Source of the DNA: Deltaproteobacteria bacterium
GTDB lineage: Bacteria > Desulfobacterota > Desulfobulbia > Desulfobulbales > Desulfurivibrionaceae
DNA: 64,000 bases
Reading direction: 5' to 3'
Assembly (NCBI GenBank): GCA_026388695.1
Contig: JAPLJH010000067.1
Span: 18,969 to 82,968, forward strand
A program made the position numbers and the translations under genes. This document shows, in pieces, positions 62,080 to 64,000 of this stretch. The notes under the pieces were generated by a model, which was given only the letters and a program-made list of their open reading frames with translations, did no database searches and was not told the origin of the DNA. Each line of letters opens with the position of its first letter. Position 1 is the first letter of the stretch.

Positions 62080-62884
62080 CACAAAACATATCCGAACAAT
62101 CTCCCTGCCTGCGCTCCTGCTTCTATGCGGGGCAACCTTTTCCGGCTGCACCACCGTGCTCACCAGCACTCCGCCGCCGAAGACTTCCGCCCCTCCGGCC
62201 AAATCCGCACCCACAACAGGCCGCATCCCCGCTACGCAAAAGCCCTACCAGATTGAGGGCAAGACCTACTATCCGCTGCCCTCAGCCGAAGGATACGTCG
62301 AAACCGGCACTGCCTCCTGGTATGGCAACCCATTCCATGGCCGCAAGACCTCTAACGGCGAGACCTACAACATGTACGACTGGACTGCGGCCCACAAAAC
62401 CCTACCCATGAACACCCGGCTCCTGGTGGAAAACCTCGGCAACGGCAAGTCCACCACGGTGCGGATCAACGACCGTGGGCCTTTCGTGGGCACCCGGATC
62501 ATTGATCTCTCCTACAATGTGGCCCGGGATCTGGAAATCATGAAGGAAGGCACCGGCAAGGTCCGGATCACCGCCTTGGGCGAGGCGGAAACCGTTACGC
62601 TTGCCGACAACAAGACCGCAGCCCATTTCCTGCCCCACGAAGATTTCCAGAAGGGTGATTTCTTTGTCCAGATCGGGGCCTTCACCGTCCAAGAGAATGC
62701 TGACCGCTTGAAGAACAAAATGATCAAAGGTGGCAGAGAGACCGAGACCTTCCGCCATGAGCGGGCCGATCAGGTTTTCTACCGCGTTCAGGTCAAGGCT
62801 GGAAACACCCTGGCCACAGCCAAACAGATGGAGCAGACCATGGCCAAAGCAGGCTTCCCCGGAGCTTTCGTAGTGGCGCGGTAA
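62072..62884 (+). CDS. rlpA: RlpA-type septal lytic transglycosylase with SPOR domain
   Basis: 270 residues from the ATG at 62072, overlapping the cytochrome stop. Lipobox FSGCTT near residue 24, double-psi beta barrel (GTASWYGNPFHGRKTSNGE, RLLVENLGNGKSTTVRINDRGPFVGTRIIDLS) and a C-terminal SPOR domain (GDFFVQIGAFTVQENADRL) that binds denuded peptidoglycan at the septum. Such proteins cleave naked glycan at division. Its overlap with a cytochrome gene is unusual; functional linkage is not implied. Confidence 0.9.
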   Translation: MNSTKHIRTISLPALLLLCGATFSGCTTVLTSTPPPKTSAPPAKSAPTTGRIPATQKPYQIEGKTYYPLPSAEGYVETGTASWYGNPFHGRKTSNGETYNMYDWTAAHKTLPMNTRLLVENLGNGKSTTVRINDRGPFVGTRIIDLSYNVARDLEIMKEGTGKVRITALGEAETVTLADNKTAAHFLPHEDFQKGDFFVQIGAFTVQENADRLKNKMIKGGRETETFRHERADQVFYRVQVKAGNTLATAKQMEQTMAKAGFPGAFVVAR

Positions 62885-62903
62885 AAACCATCCCTACAAT
62901 TTC

Positions 62904-62938
62904 TTGACAGCCGAAGGCCAATCGTTATATCCCATAAC
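62904..62938 (+). promoter_or_regulatory. Promoter and inverted repeat before the iron-sulfur subunit gene
   Basis: TTGACA (62904-62909) and TATATC (62926-62931), 16-nt spacing. GTTAT-ATCCC-ATAAC (62924-62938) is a perfect 5-bp inverted repeat across the -10, a possible operator. Confidence 0.5.
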
Positions 62939-62998
62939 CATGGGTTGTTTTTCATAACGAAAGGCGTACCGTTCCCCACTCTGCCGAGGAGGGCTGTC

Positions 62999-64000
62999 AT
63001 GATCTTTAAGGTCTTCAAAAAACAGGAGCTCGCCCGCCTCCATGAGCTGCTGGCCGTCAACGTCATTGTCGGCCCCGTGGCCAAAGGCAACGACCGCAAC
63101 GGCAAGCCCCTGTACGATTTCGATGTGGTCTACGACTTTGACGAACTCGCCCTTGATTACACCCAGACGGTGCATTCGCCCAAACGCTTTGTCCTGCCCT
63201 ATCAGGAAACCTTGTCCACCTTTGCCATAACCCGTGACGGCTGGGAAAAGCATGTTGACATCAACGTCTACCGGCCTCTGGTCTTCTTCGGCATGCACGC
63301 CTGCGACATCAATGCCCTGAACAAGCTGGATCTGGTCCTGGCGCAAAGCACCTACCCAAACCCATACTACATAGGCAAACGGAAAAACCTTTTCATCATC
63401 GGGCTGGACTGTAACCCCGAACCCCAATGTTTCTGCCGCTCCATGGAAACAGACTCCGCCATCCACGGCTTTGACGTGTTTCTCACCGATCTGGGGGGCA
63501 AATATTTTGCAGAAATCCTGTCGGCCACGGCCTTTGACCTTCTGAGCCAGATCAAATGCACGGACCCGAACGCAAAAGAGCTCGCCCTCTACAAGCACAC
63601 CACCAAAGAGAAAAGCACACGCTACACCGCCACGGTGGACACCTCGGACCTCACCAAGATTCTCGATCTTGAATTTGAATCAAAAGCCTGGGATTACTGG
63701 GGTGACAAATGTCTTTCCTGCGGCACTTGCGCCAATGTTTGCCCCACCTGTTATTGCTACGGCGTTGAGGAGCATGTCGATCTCGATCTGAAACACGCTA
63801 GCAAGACAAAATCGCTCCATTCCTGCAACCTCATCGACTTTGCCAAGGTGGCTGGCGGTCACAACTTCCGGCCCACAAGCGCCAGCCGCCTAAAATACAG
63901 GTACTACCACAAACATCGCGGCTTCGTGGAGGCCTTTGAAGAGTCCCTCTGTGTTGGCTGCGGTCGCTGCGGGGCAGCCTGTCTTGCCGACATCACCCCC
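62999..64000 (+). CDS. 4Fe-4S dicluster protein, sulfhydrogenase beta/AsrA-like, partial
   Basis: Open at the right edge; 334 codons seen from the ATG at 62999 (GAGGAGGG RBS). The N-terminal part (KKQELARLHELLAVNVIVGP, RPLVFFGMHACDINALNKLDLVL) and CFCRSMETD match the HydB/AsrA-like family. Ferredoxin motifs are CLSCGTCANVCPTC (about residues 239-252) and CVGCGRCGAACLADI near 318. Related subunits pass electrons between a flavin partner and hydrogenase or sulfite-reductase or HdrA-type complexes. The partner is beyond the window. Confidence 0.82.
   Translation, partial: MIFKVFKKQELARLHELLAVNVIVGPVAKGNDRNGKPLYDFDVVYDFDELALDYTQTVHSPKRFVLPYQETLSTFAITRDGWEKHVDINVYRPLVFFGMHACDINALNKLDLVLAQSTYPNPYYIGKRKNLFIIGLDCNPEPQCFCRSMETDSAIHGFDVFLTDLGGKYFAEILSATAFDLLSQIKCTDPNAKELALYKHTTKEKSTRYTATVDTSDLTKILDLEFESKAWDYWGDKCLSCGTCANVCPTCYCYGVEEHVDLDLKHASKTKSLHSCNLIDFAKVAGGHNFRPTSASRLKYRYYHKHRGFVEAFEESLCVGCGRCGAACLADITP

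Noticed and set aside
1..64000. CRISPR array, rRNA, phage or plasmid origin
   Set aside because: No regularly spaced repeats, no rRNA-like sequence and no replication or phage structural genes were seen.

Overview
The window looks like a chromosomal segment of a Gram-negative, anaerobic, sulfate- or sulfur-metabolising bacterium of the Desulfobacterota, most likely near the Desulfobulbales. This is inferred from gene content: LPS and Kdo genes, a 2-oxoacid:ferredoxin oxidoreductase, a nine-heme c-type cytochrome lipoprotein, a small FMN-binding protein of the Desulfovibrio type, an Rrf2 regulator, a dicluster ferredoxin subunit and a selenoprotein. No rRNA or marker gene allows a firmer placement.

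Layout. 1-2.1 kb is a mobile or accessory patch: a REP-associated tyrosine transposase directly behind a hicBA toxin-antitoxin pair, and a 3'-truncated IS110 transposase bracketed by two 29-bp direct repeats. 2.2-5.1 kb is one large Ala/Thr-rich RTX-type surface protein (S-layer candidate) with its own promoter, a leader of about 270 nt and a strong terminator. 5.5-19.4 kb is a twelve-gene, mostly overlapping minus-strand locus for an ABC-exported O-antigen-type glycan: Wzm/Wzt, five glycosyltransferases, three methyltransferases (one fused to a GNAT domain), a PIG-L deacetylase and an LpxL-like acyltransferase. A surface protein beside an O-polysaccharide locus recalls S-layer systems anchored on LPS.

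19.6-33.2 kb is housekeeping: tRNA-Ser(CGA), tadA, a thioredoxin-reductase-like gene, a PHP-UvrD fusion, a thioredoxin-fold protein followed by a 40-residue His-rich membrane microprotein, small stress and metabolic genes, a CheY-like regulator, tRNA-Arg(CCG), tilS, galU and priA. 33.3-38.4 kb carries ccdAB and the run def-fmt-TVP38-larC-pgpA. 38.5-46 kb has a DUF748 envelope protein, DoxX-like and PilZ genes, a LysR regulator, vapBC and two lone genes. 46-58 kb holds recQ, korBA, a redox cluster and pyrF-lptC-kdsC-kdsA-pyrG. 58-64 kb has an Rrf2/FMN-protein divergent pair with a palindromic operator, two tandem paralogous membrane proteins, the cytochrome lipoprotein with rlpA, and a truncated iron-sulfur subunit at the right edge.

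The main finding is an unannotated selenoprotein at 51948-52517 (minus). A thioredoxin-like reading frame continues through an in-frame UGA to give a U-x-x-C redox motif. A 6-bp hairpin with a six-base loop begins 17 nt after the UGA (loop 23 nt after it), in the window expected for a bacterial SECIS element. It lies between two small conserved proteins and a thioredoxin-reductase-like flavoprotein, upstream of korA/korB. The neighbouring gene at 53030-53273 carries a frameshift.
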